A stretch of DNA of 64,000 nt from Congeria kusceri (GCA_027627225.1 CM051029.1:26844548-26908547); one strand, 5' to 3'; counted from the stretch's first letter, positions 1 through 12,490 are shown. Numbers and translations: made by a program. Notes: generated from the sequence alone by a model not told the origin.

Positions 1-776
1 AATTCATTGAATTTCAAAAATAGCTGGGAAAAGGCGGTTAATAATGCATTAGATATGCTTGGATATGGCTACTTATGGTATATGTTTGATATTAACTGTT
101 GCTATATACCCATGTTAAAGCAAAGGTTGTGTGACCAATATATACAGATATGGTCGGAAACTGTGAATTCTCAAAACAAATTAGAGTATTATAAAAAATT
201 CAAAACTGTTTTTAGGTATGAAACATATTTAGATGCTATTGACCAGGATAAATATAGAATTGCATTGACTAGGTTACGATTATGTTCACATTCTCTTGAG
301 ATTGAAACAGGAAGATACAATAATGTGGATAGAATTAATAGACTATGTAAACTATGCAATTACAATGTTGTTGAGTCAGAATTCCACTTTGTACTCTGCT
401 GTCCCTTGTATCATGACTTAAGGCAAAAATATAAAATTTCAAATGCTTTTAGTACTATTAATAAATTTGTTAATCTCATGTCATCTGAAAAAATTGGTTT
501 GTTAAGATGACTTTCAAAATTGACGTACTTTGCGATGTTACGACGTTCCCAAACCCTAGATAGTGTTGCTTCTTAACCTACTTATAAAATAAGTTAATCA
601 ATCCACTTTATAGATAGATATGTTTTTGTACAATATTTTTATAAAGCCTGCTTTGTATAATTGGAATTATGTATTTTGAACTTGTAATGTTGCTAATGGC
701 CATCTTTCATGATGTGTTTTGTAAATGGCCAAAGGCATTGCTCATGCCGATTTGCCAAATAAACCTGTAAACCTGT
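1..776 (+). mobile_element. 3' end of a non-LTR (LINE) retrotransposon
   Basis: Only the C-terminal part of the reverse-transcriptase ORF is in the window (open from 7 to 510). It has the CCHC-type motif CKLCNYNVVESEFHF...C near its end, followed by a 3' UTR that finishes with AATAAA and a short aaacctgtaaacctgta tail near 775. The protein closely resembles the end of the LINE at 24,285-25,232: both share the order LRLCSHSLEIETGR-like block, CxxC, EFHF, C. The frame breaks at 510 although LINE-like sequence continues, so this copy is decayed. Its 3' end abuts the outer boundary of the inverted duplication. Clade not assigned. Confidence 0.85.
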
Positions 777-1487
777 ATTATTCCCATCGTTCTAATAGAT
801 CACGTTTTCTTTCCTTACGGATCATAAACCAAATGATGGATTTTACAAAAAGGATGAACAGAAACAGAGGCCATGTTTATAATGAAATCACATTGGATTT
901 CAAAACATTGTATTAACCATGAGTTCAAAGAAAATATGAAATTAATGTTTTTGAAGCCTTTGATGGTTTTGAAGTATGTGTACTTTTGAAGACATAGTAC
1001 ACTTTAAAACAAAAGTGAATGAAAATAACCAATAAAAAAACAACCTTTTCGGTTGTGAAAATCCAAACGTCAGACATACATGAATAAAAAACAATTTAGG
1101 TAAACTAGTGTATATATCTTTGTGTGTTCATGTGAAATTACAATAATACTAATTTAATTAACATCAATAGTCGAGTACTGAAATGGCAAGGTGAATAAAG
1201 TATACATGTTTAACCAATGCAAATTGACTGTATATATAGACGCAAATTTTGAGGAATCTATTACATTACTCACATACCGGATCACAGCGGAGTAAACTAA
1301 ATCGGATACATGTACAGGGATATCATTCAAATCCAGCAATAATATGTGACTGCTTTAATCGAATAAAACATAATAAGGGTAATGAAAAGAATTAAAAAAC
1401 AACAGTTTAGTGATTAATCATAAAGTAAATGAATAAATAAGAAACACAGAATGCTTTTCTGCAGTGTAAGAATAAAATATTGATATG

Positions 1488-1767
1488 ATATTATATAAAT
1501 ATTGACTTCATTGAGGGTGACAGTACGTATTGTCAACCCGAGGCAACACTGTCGACCGAGGCTTTAGCCGAGCTCGACAGTGTTTGTCGAGGGTTGACGA
1601 GACGCACTGTCACCCTCAATGAAGTCAATATTTATTTTATTATACCGAACAATCCCGTATCATTTGCGTACCCGGCGAAATAGCGGTAGCGGGCGACATA
1701 TCAAATTGTTGCCCGCTGCAGTTTATATGCATTATATAGAGAAATAATCAAGTGAGGTATAATAATT
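1488..1767. mobile_element. Hairpin (foldback) insertion present only in the left arm
   Basis: The segment opens with a near-perfect palindrome, about 1496-1635. The block attgacttcattgagggtg is repeated in reverse complement at 1611-1630. A second part (1636-1767) begins ttattatacc and ends ggtataataa. The right arm has the uninterrupted sequence at about 56,940, so this ~280-bp block is a discrete insertion (or was lost from the other arm). No coding capacity is seen. It is a MITE or foldback element of unknown family. Confidence 0.75.
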
Positions 1768-2064
1768 GAAAATAACGTCCATGCATTTAATTTGGACGTG
1801 TCCATTTTGTTGTTCGAATCGCTCGAATATACTGCTGCTGTTTATTGTGTGCAAATATATTTCTAATTAGCACCGGAAATTGCATACATATGCGCGTGCT
1901 TTTCAGTTCTTCCCATATTATTCATGTCAATTTTTACTGTCAATTTTAAAAGCTTACGCCTTTTGTCCACACAAACCACGTGGCTAGCTATATTCGTTGA
2001 GGGTTAAACCCTTTTTACGTCAGTGCATTTATTAAAACCTTCCATTATAATGGCATGCATTGTA

Positions 2065-4809
2065 TTAAAAGGACGGAGCTATTCGAGATGTCACATTCAT
2101 TTCTTCTACTTCGTCCCAGCGTCGTCTGCCGATGCAGATACCTTTTCCGCGCCACCACCTGTCTAAATCCGGCACCGACATCCGGGGCTTTTGAGGGTCC
2201 CATAACAACGAACAAATTCGGCACCAAAATTTTGTGTCAACAAACGAACCGGTCTGCTTCCAAAGGAAGTACTTGTTGTACTCGTCGTCGTGTTTGTCGA
2301 GGAATTTCAGGTAATTCGCCAGTTCTTGGAGTGACCGGAAGTCCTCCACGTGGATGTAGGAGCCCGGTGGCGCCACCCTGCGGTAGTCGTCGGGATGCGC
2401 GCCCATCACGACCGGAACTGTGTCGTGTCTGAAGTGGAATCACAGGAGATTCATTCACAGAAAAACATCGAGAAATATTTGCTTAAATCTGAAGCACGTT
2501 TCTAGCCACCTTAAGATTACAATGGCCTATCTAACATGTGTTAAAGCAGCAGATAGGCCCTTGTAATACTAAATATAGGAATTATGACACTCCCGAGATA
2601 TCACCAGGAGAGAAAGGCGTTATGTGCAACAGAGAAGGAAAGGTGCATTTATGTCGTTTATCCTTAATTTCATCAGCATGGAATTTTCTTCATGAAATGC
2701 CTTTATGTTCGTGTATATATAGATACAGTCGATAGAAAACGATGTTATTATAACACATTAAATAACAAAGAAATGTGTGACGTTCACAACGACAGTACAA
2801 CGACATGCATACTACAACACAATATCGTAGACCCTAATAGGAACCTTTATATAAATAAGTGTTGATCTTTATGTTAATAAAGCTAATATTACATTTGAAT
2901 TTGCTCATAAGCTACAATAAATTTATAACAAAGTAAATGTAGAGTGAAAACTGAAACGGCAGGTTATGTTAGTAGAAAGTGTTTGTCATAGCTATGTGTT
3001 TTTACTGAAATACTTTAACATGTAATTAGACACTATTATTCTGACCAATTTATGTTCGATTAAAACCATCATTCTTTATATAGCGTAAATAATTGTATAA
3101 AATAATTTATTTTGTTAGAAATTTGACGTGTATAAACATATTAACTACATTGTGTTTGACTATGTGTTAGATTGTAGTGTATGTAATGCACATAAATGCC
3201 ACACATATTTCGTCAATGCACGGCTGATGATGGGATAAAATACCTGTATCAGTTAATTATGTTATTATTTTGGCGTGTTAAAGCATATCAACTACCTTTG
3301 TATGTGTATGTGAAGTACATAAATGCAACACCTTGTGCAATAATCACTGCAGACAAACAGACATCGAAATCATTTATTTGTCCTGCACATCAGGATTTAC
3401 AATATCAATGAAAGGTGGGGAGTTTATTTATAATTCATAACACGTTTTTTATTAATATACGTATGTGACTGTTCAGTTTATGTTTTATGTTGAACATAAA
3501 CATTGCATTTTGCTATTACAGTTAGTTTTTGCTTAGTTTTTTAACGGCCGAATTGGGTGATGTATCGTTATGAAATAGACACACGTTTTTAACGTGCTTA
3601 AAAACTAGTAACCGTAAACAAAATAATTTCCTCTTTTTTTCTTGTCGCATTTTGCTTACACGCTTTCGATAATTTTATTTATTACGTTTATATTTGGATG
3701 ATGTAGTGTTTTAATGGCAAAATTCGGTGATGTATCGTTATGATATACACACATATTTGACGGTCCGAGACAACCCTAAGCATTCCTGTTTTGTTCTTGG
3801 CGCATTTTGCTCACATGCTTTTCATTATTTTAATTTCTTCGTTGATATTTCGAGGAGGAAAGACTTACCTCAGTGCGTTCAGGAACAGTTTCTCGGTGAT
3901 GTAATCCCGACAGTTTGCATTTTCAAACGACAAGTAAAACTTGTACTCGTCTTTAAGCTTTTGAAAGCATGTCTTTTCCACGCCTCTTTCACACTTTAAT
4001 GTACCGCAGTAGCCGTAAAAATCCACGCTTATAAATTTTTGAAGTTCTTTAACAATCTCCAGTCTGTTATTAGATGCATAACAGTTGGACATAAAAATAG
4101 CCGCCAACTTCGTTTTTGAGGCGGCATAGTTTTTAGTTGGCTTGTAGTCCGATATCGTGGTAAAATTTTCGTACGTCTTAAATTTATCGTACGGCGTCAC
4201 CATTGTGGAATCGTATCGGTACGTGGTGGTCCAGTTGATGACGTCATTAAGATTTGCGTAACTCGGGCTCGCCTCTGGACTCTCAAGCCCGAACATGATC
4301 CAGATTTGATCTGCGTGCCTAGGAACGACCGATAGCGCCTCTTGATACATGTTTTCGTTTAACTCTATTTCTTTAAACATCCTAGCGTCGATACTTTTCC
4401 CTGGTGGCGGGTATCCAAGGAGATGGCAGTTTTGGACAGGGCACTGGTGTTCAATGAACGCCTTGTTTCCCTCTTGTACTCCCCAACCAGCCAAACCCTG
4501 GGCAAGTAGGATCCTTTTAGGAGGCAAGCTGTTAAAATCCACGTTTGGCCTGAATTTCGCCTGCGTTAAAATTCTGTCGTCTGACGGATGTAACTTCCAT
4601 ATTGAGACTGGTTCACGATTTCGATGAACGACTATTGTTGACTGGTTCTGGAATAGCGCCGAGTCCAAATGTGGCAAACTAATTCCGAGGAAGACGTTTT
4701 TCTGCAGCGCTTGATATTGTGGAATGAAATTCAGCACAAGAGTCACAATTATAAATAATCCAATCAAAAGTAACAGCTTTCTATGTATTCTTCGACACTT
4801 CATAGCCAT
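2065..4809 (-). CDS. Alpha-1,3-fucosyltransferase (GT10), two exons: 4809-3869 and 2428-2065
   Basis: The product is a type II Golgi membrane enzyme that transfers fucose from GDP-fucose in alpha-1,3 linkage to N-acetylglucosamine-containing glycans. The spliced product is 434 residues. Residues 1-10 are basic cytosolic, 11-28 form the membrane anchor, and a stem and catalytic domain follow. Family hallmarks visible are IMFGLESPEA (171-180), INWTTTYRYDST (191-202), VDFYGYCG (262-269) and the GDP-fucose-binding block FYLSFENANCRDYITEK (291-307), continuing across the splice into LRHDTVPVVMGA and SYIHVEDF. N-glycosylation sequons lie at 55, 192 and 215. The splice sites read CTGAG|GTAAGT at 3869/3868 and ttccacttcag|ACACG at 2429/2428, and the phases match. 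The start is the first ATG of the frame, just before the anchor. The frame is intact, so the gene is probably functional; the acceptor specificity is unknown. Confidence 0.93.
2429..3868 (-). other. Intron of the fucosyltransferase gene
   Basis: The intron is about 1.44 kb with GT/AG ends. Near the donor it contains a ~170-bp tandem duplication. The phrase ggtgatgtatcgttatga occurs at about 3556 and again at about 3727, each followed by a cgcattttgct block (about 3645 and 3800). The second copy runs almost to the exon. The corresponding right-arm intron is unlike it near the donor and is more than twice as long. Confidence 0.8.
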
Positions 4810-5900
4810 TTGATGTCAAGGCACAGTTTTAGGATAATACTCCAGTAGACGCAATCCTGGCTTTTGGTTGGAATATACTCTTCAGTTTGAAGACAAACAC
4901 TGAGGGAAATGAAATTCCGTCTTTTTGTCAAACACATTCAATTCCCCTCCCTAGCAATTCCATCAAACAGTGACAGTAAAATCAAAATCGATCATTTTGC
5001 TTTTAAAACTTCCTGAAATTCGCTGTTTCGAAGCAGACTTTTATGGTTTTATGCATAATACATTTAACTTAAATCATGTTTCCTCAGTATGAGATGACAA
5101 AAGACGTTTATATAGCATTTCACGAGAAAATTTAGGAGTTCATTTCTAGCTTAGCGTCGCTATCCAGTGGGGTGTCTAGTTGTCTCGCAAGCCAATCAAC
5201 CGGGATACTTTCAACTTAGGCTTTATTTCTCAATAATATCTCATATGTTGTGTACGTCTGTTCAAATGTATACTCGTATAATTCAGAGCTCAATTTAACA
5301 GTTTACGCGTTTAACACTGATATCCATGACACTTAAACCTTGTATATTGAAAGTACCAGAACCATTCAGGCGATTTCCGATATGTATCTCCTGTCGGCTT
5401 GCTGTTTAATAGTTCAAAATGCCAACGCGTTCATACGTTAAATTCAGTGTGTTCAATTATTCACCGTGGGTTTGTGTGTTTGATTCGTTTTTTGTTTGAT
5501 AGATTCATATGTTGTTTTCTTTCTTTTCAGTCTCTCCTGATTGTAACCTAGTAAAAAAACTTTTTTGTGTGAGCTTGTCTTTTAAATTTCAGTTCATGTT
5601 TGGAAATCCCTTGTACAGAAAGTATATCCGAAAAAATGTTCATCCAACATGTTGTGCTTGTATTTTGTGTGTCCGAGCCTCCGTATATACGTTTGGGTCA
5701 CCGTGACATGCTGTTTCTTTCCAATAGTTCAGTGTCGTCTTGGATCTCGAAACCAGCCTTGTTTAGTTGAACTGACAATAAAAAAGGACCGACGACATTG
5801 GAAGTCAAGTAAACAAAATATGTATATACATAACATTGCTATAATCGGGCATCAATAAATGAATGGCTTCGTAAACCTTTTTACAACGTTTGTGTATATC
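4810..5900. other. Upstream region of the fucosyltransferase gene
   Basis: No coding sequence is seen. The first ~120 bases upstream of the ATG are conserved with the right arm (about 47,920-48,040), as expected for 5' UTR and promoter DNA. No convincing TATA box was identified. The rest aligns in patches with 47,300-47,900. Confidence 0.5.
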
Positions 5901-7550
5901 GACAATAAACCACTTTCTTTCAGCCGCTGAATATTTTCTTTCCACACATCACACATACATTGTGCGTGTACTGTAATACTGAATAATGATTTTATATTAA
6001 ATATGGTAGTACATGCATATAAACAATAATGCATATACACAATTCCAAATCAATTTGCTCATTATATTTTCATAAAACCCATGAGACGTTTCATAGTCTT
6101 AGACCTTCAAAGGGGCATATCGACGGTAATTCGCAAGCATAAAGTCATATGTTAAAACAATACAATTTCCTATTTTGTCGAACATATTTATCAATTATTT
6201 ATAACATATTATAAAAAAGTATTATTATAGAATTGTTAACAAAACAGTACATACAAAATATAATAATTTTGGGAGACATTGTTCTAGTAGGATTCGAACC
6301 AACACCTACAAATTCGCGATCTTTAATGAACCTCTCTTACACTATGCAATGTTTATCAATAGCGGACATGCGCATAATGGTAACTATGTACATTTTATTC
6401 ATATCGATTTTTCTACTACTACAAATTTTGGCGCGCCACTGCTTATAAAATAAAATAATATATATTGACATATAGTAAGAAAACCATTGAATTTAACAAT
6501 GCTTTTAGTATTAATTCTTTGTAATAAACTGTATTTTTGCAAAAAAATCACAACAATAATTTTCATCAAATTACTGAAACCGTCTGTTATTCATACTTGG
6601 AAAAAATCGCGTGCAAACTCCCAATTTCAGAATCCGCATTAATTTTAATATTACTTTCCTCCGGAAGTTTCTGAGACATGAATTCCATTCTCATTCGCCG
6701 ACACATGGAAAGGATTTAATTGAACTTTCGAAATTTAATTTACTTGATACAGGTTGACGCCTCGTAAACAGTCGTACTCAATTTAACTCGTAACCAAAGA
6801 ATCTGAAGAAACAGATATGTCCTTACGTCGTTAAGCCCCCGGAATTAAGTTAGTTTGGGACGGTCCGCAAGAAACAATTAAATACATAAATCAAACAAAA
6901 TTAATAATTCAGACGTTCTTTACATACACATCGGTTTTAAATATTTCATATTTCACCAGTAAGAATTACTACAGGCCGCTTAATATACACTTATTTGCCA
7001 TAACGTAATTAAGATTGATGGTGCAACATTTGCAAATATACATGTATTACTATTAATGGTCTTCATTTCGCTTGAAGTAACAGCTGATTCCGCTTTTTTT
7101 TACATTGCGATCGTATGTGCGACATTGCCTAGCCCTTGTTGCACTTTCCAATGTTAACGCGCGTACGAGCGTACCGTAGATTTTATTCTGAATAGCAAAT
7201 ACCAGATGCAGTGCAAAATAATATGTTCCTCTACTTAATGTAGAATTACGGTTTTGTTTTGATTAAAATATGAATATGTACACGTATTATACATTATAAA
7301 GAAAAAAAAAAAAAACGCAGAAAACAACAGCACAGATGTACTTAGTTTCAATAGCTTCTGTCATCTATTAACCAAAACATCAACATGGTTGGGAATCACT
7401 AAGAAATTTACGGGGTTATTCTTCTTAAAGAGGTCATTAGTAACATTGGAGTTATACGTTTGTTTCTTACTAAGTAGCAGTATTAAAATGCGCTTCTTTA
7501 ATTGTTTTAGGAGTGATAAACAAGTCACCGTTAACAAGTCACAAACCTCT
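5900..7550. other. Non-coding arm DNA with a tRNA-like relic
   Basis: AT-rich, with no supported gene. It aligns with 45,900-47,400 of the right arm in reverse complement. A tRNA-like B box, reading ggttcgaatcc on the minus strand, lies at about 6291-6301. Confidence 0.6.
6260..6400 (-). repeat. Degenerate tRNA-derived SINE relic
   Basis: The minus strand reads ...gtaggtgttggttcgaatcctactagaac, a pol III B box (GGTTCGAATCC) in a T-arm-like context. The A box is not clear. The homologous right-arm site (about 46,850-46,985, plus strand) has gtgggttcgaatcatac at the same place, so the insertion predates the duplication. Confidence 0.45.
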
Positions 7551-7554
7551 ACCG

Positions 7555-8025
7555 TAAGTACAACAATATAATGGCATATTTAAGACATTATTTGTTTTTG
7601 TAATCCACACTATTTCTTCTACCGTCAGTACAACAATATAATGGGATATTTAATAGATGAATAGAAGATTTGTTTTTGTAATCCACACCATTTCCTCTAC
7701 CGTAAGTACAACAGTATACTGGGATATTTAATAGATGATTTGTTGCTGTAATCCAAACCATTTCCTCTACCGTAAAACAGTATAATGGCATATTTAATAG
7801 ATGATTTGTTGTTGTAATCCAAACCATTTCCTATACCGTAAGTAAAACAGTATATTGGCATATTTAATAGATGATTTGTTGTTGTAATCCAAACCACTTC
7901 CTCTACCGTAAATACAACAGTATACTGGCATAATTAATAGATGATTTGTTGTTGTAATCCAAACCATATCCTCTACCGTAAGTACGACAGTATAATGGCA
8001 TATTTTGTAGATGATCTTTTATTGT
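7555..8025. repeat. 70-bp tandem repeat, about 6 copies
   Basis: The unit contains aaaccatttcctctaccgta and atggcatatttaatagatga, followed by tttgttgttgtaatcc. Copies begin about every 70 bases. The right arm has only about two copies (45,250-45,440). Open frames on the minus strand here are repeat artefacts. Confidence 0.85.
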
Positions 8026-9060
8026 AATAGTGTCCATGATGCATGATCCATGCAATGGCCATACACTGGATATGCGGAAATGAGAGCAATTAATAAGCAA
8101 ATCGTGTTGTGTTGTTTGGCTCGTTGTGTCTGAGTTCACTACATGCATTTTCATGTAAACTACAACATTACATGCACATGTGCTCGTAATTACGCATGCA
8201 TGATACTTATACGTTGAGAAACTCGAAATAATTAAGCAAACATCATGCGTTAAAATGCAGATAAACATGTAAAAACGCGCACTAAATGCGTAATATTGCA
8301 CAAAATGTGTATTAGCATAAGGGGTAATTATGCAAATTCAAAATGCAGCGAACTGAATGCTTTATACAATAGAAGAACGCATAGATTGTTCGCTATGTGG
8401 ACACAACTATCATTTTTCCATTTTAGAAACATGATCTCAGTATATTAATTACAATAATTAAAATCATTCAGTGTACGTTTTGCCTAATAAGTTAACATAT
8501 ACATAATTTATATTGTTAAAATATACCTATAGGAATTTTTAAAAAATCCGACATTAATTTATAAAGATCACAACTTAAACCAAACAGCCCAGAATGTTAA
8601 ATCAAGCATCAATATTTAACTTAAATTAAGTGCATTTCAACCAGTTATCAAGCAGATGTAAAAGTTTCGACGGTACATATATTGTTCGGAATATGTTATC
8701 CTTTTTAGCCAACGGAAATGATAATTTACAACTGATAACGGTTATTTGCATGCACTAAAGCGTCAATATTTTACAGCCAACAGCCATAAACACTGATGTG
8801 ATAATGCCAAGTTTTATGGTACATAATAACGCACGACGAACGCATGGACAGACATACGGGTGTATGAATGGATTGATGGAAGGACGGACGGACGGATAGA
8901 CGGACGGACGGTGTCCGTATTCACAAACCCATTCTGAGACTTAAGAATAAAGAATAGACTTTGACCTAAGAAATAATACTTGTGTTTACACATATACTGG
9001 ATCAAAATGTTACTTATGTCATGAATAACCCATACTATAGCGAGTAAAAAAGCCAAATTT
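8025..9060. other. Non-coding arm DNA with a GGAC-rich simple tract
   Basis: No gene is supported. 8880-8912 is a ggacggacgg-type simple repeat whose right-arm counterpart (about 43,370-43,430) is a degenerate gtccgtcc tract. The rest aligns in patches with 43,430-45,230. Confidence 0.6.
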
Positions 9061-9890
9061 ACGGACAAACTTTCATTTCATTCATTAGGGTTATTATTCA
9101 ATTCAAAATAAATTCATCATTATAAACGAAATACGTGCACGTATGTTTACATGTGTGATTGACATCTGTATTAGAGACCCGATATCTGTTTATCCACTTT
9201 ATCCGTATGACACCGTCGCGTAACAGATACGACCACTCCAATTTGTTTGAACAAACAGAAGATAACCTATAAGGTCGTGCAAGTTAGTTTCCCCTATCTG
9301 GTTTGTATTTCGTGTTGTCTAGAGACGTATGCGTGCTCAATGTGCAAAGATCACATAACGATACTTGGCGATGAACTACATGTAAAATGATTCATTGTTG
9401 TCAATCCCGCTTTCGGTCAGCTCGATTTAGTTGTCGCAATGGCGGTTCGGTGTATGTGCGTGAGTGCGTCCGTGCGTGCGTCCGTCCGTCCAATCTTGTC
9501 CGGACTGTAAATTCAACATTCATCAAGGAATTTTAAAATAATTTGCCACAAATGTTTACCATGTAGAGCCGGCATATCGCACGCAAGAAATTTTTGTCCC
9601 TAGCTCAAAGGTCAAGGTCACGTTACACTTAGATGTCAGAGAAGATTTGATTGTCAGAAAATGTGATTTACAAATAATAACAGTATAAGTCGCGTTCTTG
9701 ACAACGGGCTCGCCGTGTTGCCAACAGGCATCTAGTCAGTAATGGTCATTTGCGTTATAAATCAAAACGCATTTAAAGTTTCTCAATATGTAAACCACTG
9801 CATCAATATCTGTGCTACAAGATTTTGGGCGATGCATTTTTTTATGATATACCTTTTGGTGCTTTGTGTTGTATTTCTTGTTAGTAATGT
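9060..9890. other. Non-coding arm DNA matching 39,030-39,560
   Basis: This is among the best conserved stretches between the two arms: aacaaacagaagataaccta against its counterpart at about 39,365-39,385. A gtgcgtccgtccgtcc simple tract lies at 9,455-9,490 and is absent from the other arm. No gene is seen. Confidence 0.6.
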
Positions 9891-9894
9891 TAAC

Positions 9895-10808
9895 TTGTAT
9901 GCCGTGTTGCGACTGGTTACTGCCATAAGTAAGGACCTTGAGTCATGGTAAATTGTATGCCGTGTTGCAATTGGTTATTGCCCTAGGTTGGGGACCTTGA
10001 GTCATGTCGTATGCCGTGTGGCAATTGGTTATCGTCCTAGGTAGGGGACCTTTAGTCATGTCGTATGCCGTGTTGCCATTAGTCATTGGCCTATATAGGG
10101 GACATTGAGTCATGTCGTATGCCGTGTTGCGATTGGTTATTGCCCTAGGTTGGGGACATTGAGTCATGTTGTATGCCGTTTTGCAATGGTTATTGCCCTA
10201 GGTAGGGGACCTCGATTCATGTCGTATGCCGTGTTGCAATTGGTTATTGCCCTAGGTAGGGGACCTTTAGTCATGTCGTATGCCGTGTTGCGATGGTTAT
10301 TGTCCTAGTAGGGGACCTTGAGTCATGTCGTATGCCGTGTTGCCATTAGTCATTGGCCTATACAGGGGACATTGAGTCATGTCGTATGCCGCGTTGCGAT
10401 TGGTTATTGCCCTAGGTTGGGGACCTCGAGTCATGTTGTATGCCGTTTTGCAATGGTTATTGCCCTAGGTAGGGGACCTCGATTCATGTCGTATGCCGTG
10501 GTGCAATTGGTTATTGCCCTAGGTAGGGGACCTTAAGTCATGTCGTATGCAGTGTTGCAATTGGTTATTCCCGTAGGTTGGGGACCTTGAGTCATGTCGT
10601 ATGCCGAGTTGCAATTGGTTATTGCCCTAGATATGCGACCTTGAGTCATGTCGTATGCCGTGTTGCAATTGTTCATTGCCCTAGGTAGGGGACCTCGAGT
10701 CATGTTGTATGCCGTGTTGCCGTTGGTTATTGCCCTAGGTAGGGGACCTTGAGTCATGTCGTATGCCGTGTTGCAATTGGCCATTGACCTAGGTAGGGGA
10801 CCTTGAGT
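9895..10808. repeat. 54-bp minisatellite, about 17 copies
   Basis: The unit is atgtcgtatgccgtgttgca followed by attggttattgccctaggta and ggggaccttgagtc. The spacing of successive gtcatgtcgt blocks (10,001, 10,055 and so on) is 54. It is divisible by three, which gives open frames on both strands. The right arm carries one ancestral unit only (about 39,030-39,090, reverse complement). Unique homology resumes after the array, so the array expanded in place. Confidence 0.92.
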
Positions 10809-10829
10809 TATTAATATGAGTTCCTCTCG

Positions 10830-12490
10830 TGCTGATGTAGTTGGAGTTTATTTTCTTTGAAACTTAAATTATTGATCTAATTTAGAAACGATTTTTCTTA
10901 ACTTCCAAGCGTATACAGGCAACCAAGCATCCATACTCTGAAACTAGCACGATAAATATATAACAAAATCGTTAAAGCAACTTAATCGATACCGTTAACC
11001 TGTCAAATAATCCGACCATGTACATAGACTATCGTAATATTTCCAATCAACCATTAACCTGTTCAATATTCCAATCCTGTAGACAGCCTATCGTTATATT
11101 TCCAATCAAACGCTTTGATAATCAAAGCTGCGAATCAGTTGGACAATTAATCAGTCGTTTAATAAATAGGACTGCAAGGAAAACACGATCATTTTGGATT
11201 CTCGGCTCATTGTAAGCGTCATACGCTACAAAATAATAAAGTAATTTCAGATATACTAAGTCAAGTGATCTAAATACTGTTACACGTATAAAATTAATAA
11301 CTGTTAGGATTTACTGACCTTGAACTTTGAACTTGAACATAAGATTTTGTTGCAGCCGTCATGAAAATCCAGTCAATCACACAATAATTAATCAATCATG
11401 CAAATAAATCACAAAGTAATTCGTCAACCTTGCAGATCAGCATTACTGGCTAATAAATCCAATTAATCCAATCAATCACATGATGATTAATCAATCATGC
11501 AAAAAATAAATCACACGGTAATTCGTCAACACTGCAGATCAGCATTACTAGCATTCATCCACCATGAAGATACAATACCAAGTGCATAAGCCAGACCAGC
11601 ATACATGTATGTGATTTATTTACCACGCCATCAATCACATCGCTAAATGTTATCATTTGAAATCAATCACAGTTATATCTTCTACCATGGAATAAAGCAC
11701 ACGTTTACAATCAATCTTACAAATAAATCCCAGGGTGATTCATTTTCCAATGAGAACAACCTAGTTGTGAGTTATACATGGTCCAACTACCATAAGGTCA
11801 ATAATGCACACGGTTATTCACTCTAAAATCTCTAAAATATATCATACTTATCATCCTTACCGCAAATTTCGGACGAATCAATCGCAAAGAGTAAAGCAAA
11901 ATCACAAACTGTGAGGTTTAAATCAGACACGGCATATGCACGCTGCATTCATGCATTGTGTGTATAAAATTACGTCCTTGTTGAAAAGGACAATTGACGA
12001 TATAGAATTGCAAACCAGTTGTTTGCATGAATAGACCTGCTACATTTCCCAGTGGTACCCTTTCCACGTTTTCAGTGTGCCTCCATATGGTGCGGTGATA
12101 ACCGCTTCCGTGTGCAATATTAATAACTGAAATGTGAAATTCAATTGAGAAATTCTGTACTCACCAGGAATGAATGAAAGCCACATTGCGATCGGCTAGA
12201 GCAACGTTCGTTTTAAACACATTGAGGAAGAGAATATTGAGACATTTAAATCCCAATAAGTATAAAAGCGCACAGCCTGTATAAACCCGTGTCGGAAATA
12301 GGACATACTTGTATCGTCGGGCTAGATAACAGCACACCGCCCGAAGATAGCACAGGGTCACGCGGTGTTATGTGTTAAAGCGACTATAGTGCTGAGATAT
12401 GTGTTAATATTTAGTAAAAATACTTCTGTTACTTCATTTACAAGAAATACTATTACTGCTATTACTGCTTTTATAAATAAGCTGCTGTAG
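10830..12490. other. Spacer DNA with short direct repeats
   Basis: No gene is seen. About 100 bp is duplicated in tandem: taattaatcaatcatgcaaa with aattcgtcaac and gcagatcagcattact at 11,385-11,450 and again at 11,485-11,552. A shorter duplication with atttccaatcaa lies at 11,038-11,110. Confidence 0.6.

Larger units (their letters stand above)
777..10830. repeat. Left arm of a large inverted duplication
   Basis: Read in reverse complement, this interval aligns block by block with 39,005-57,695. Matching landmarks (left vs right) are: 777-1140 vs 57,315-57,695; 1,970-2,430 vs 56,308-56,690; 3,869-4,809 vs 48,035-53,233; 5,700-6,900 vs 45,900-47,460; 7,560-8,020 vs 45,230-45,440; 8,330-8,420 vs 44,880-44,960; 9,060-9,900 vs 39,030-39,560. 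Divergence is moderate, with many indels. The left arm holds the intact gene and is about 10 kb. The right arm is about 18.7 kb because of insertions. Alignment was by eye; exact identity was not computed. Confidence 0.9.

Noticed and set aside
2055..2432. Plus-strand 125-codon frame
   Set aside because: Shadow of fucosyltransferase exon 2 on the minus strand.
9895..10808. CRISPR-like array
   Set aside because: Units are contiguous with no unique spacers, there are no cas genes, and the genome is eukaryotic.
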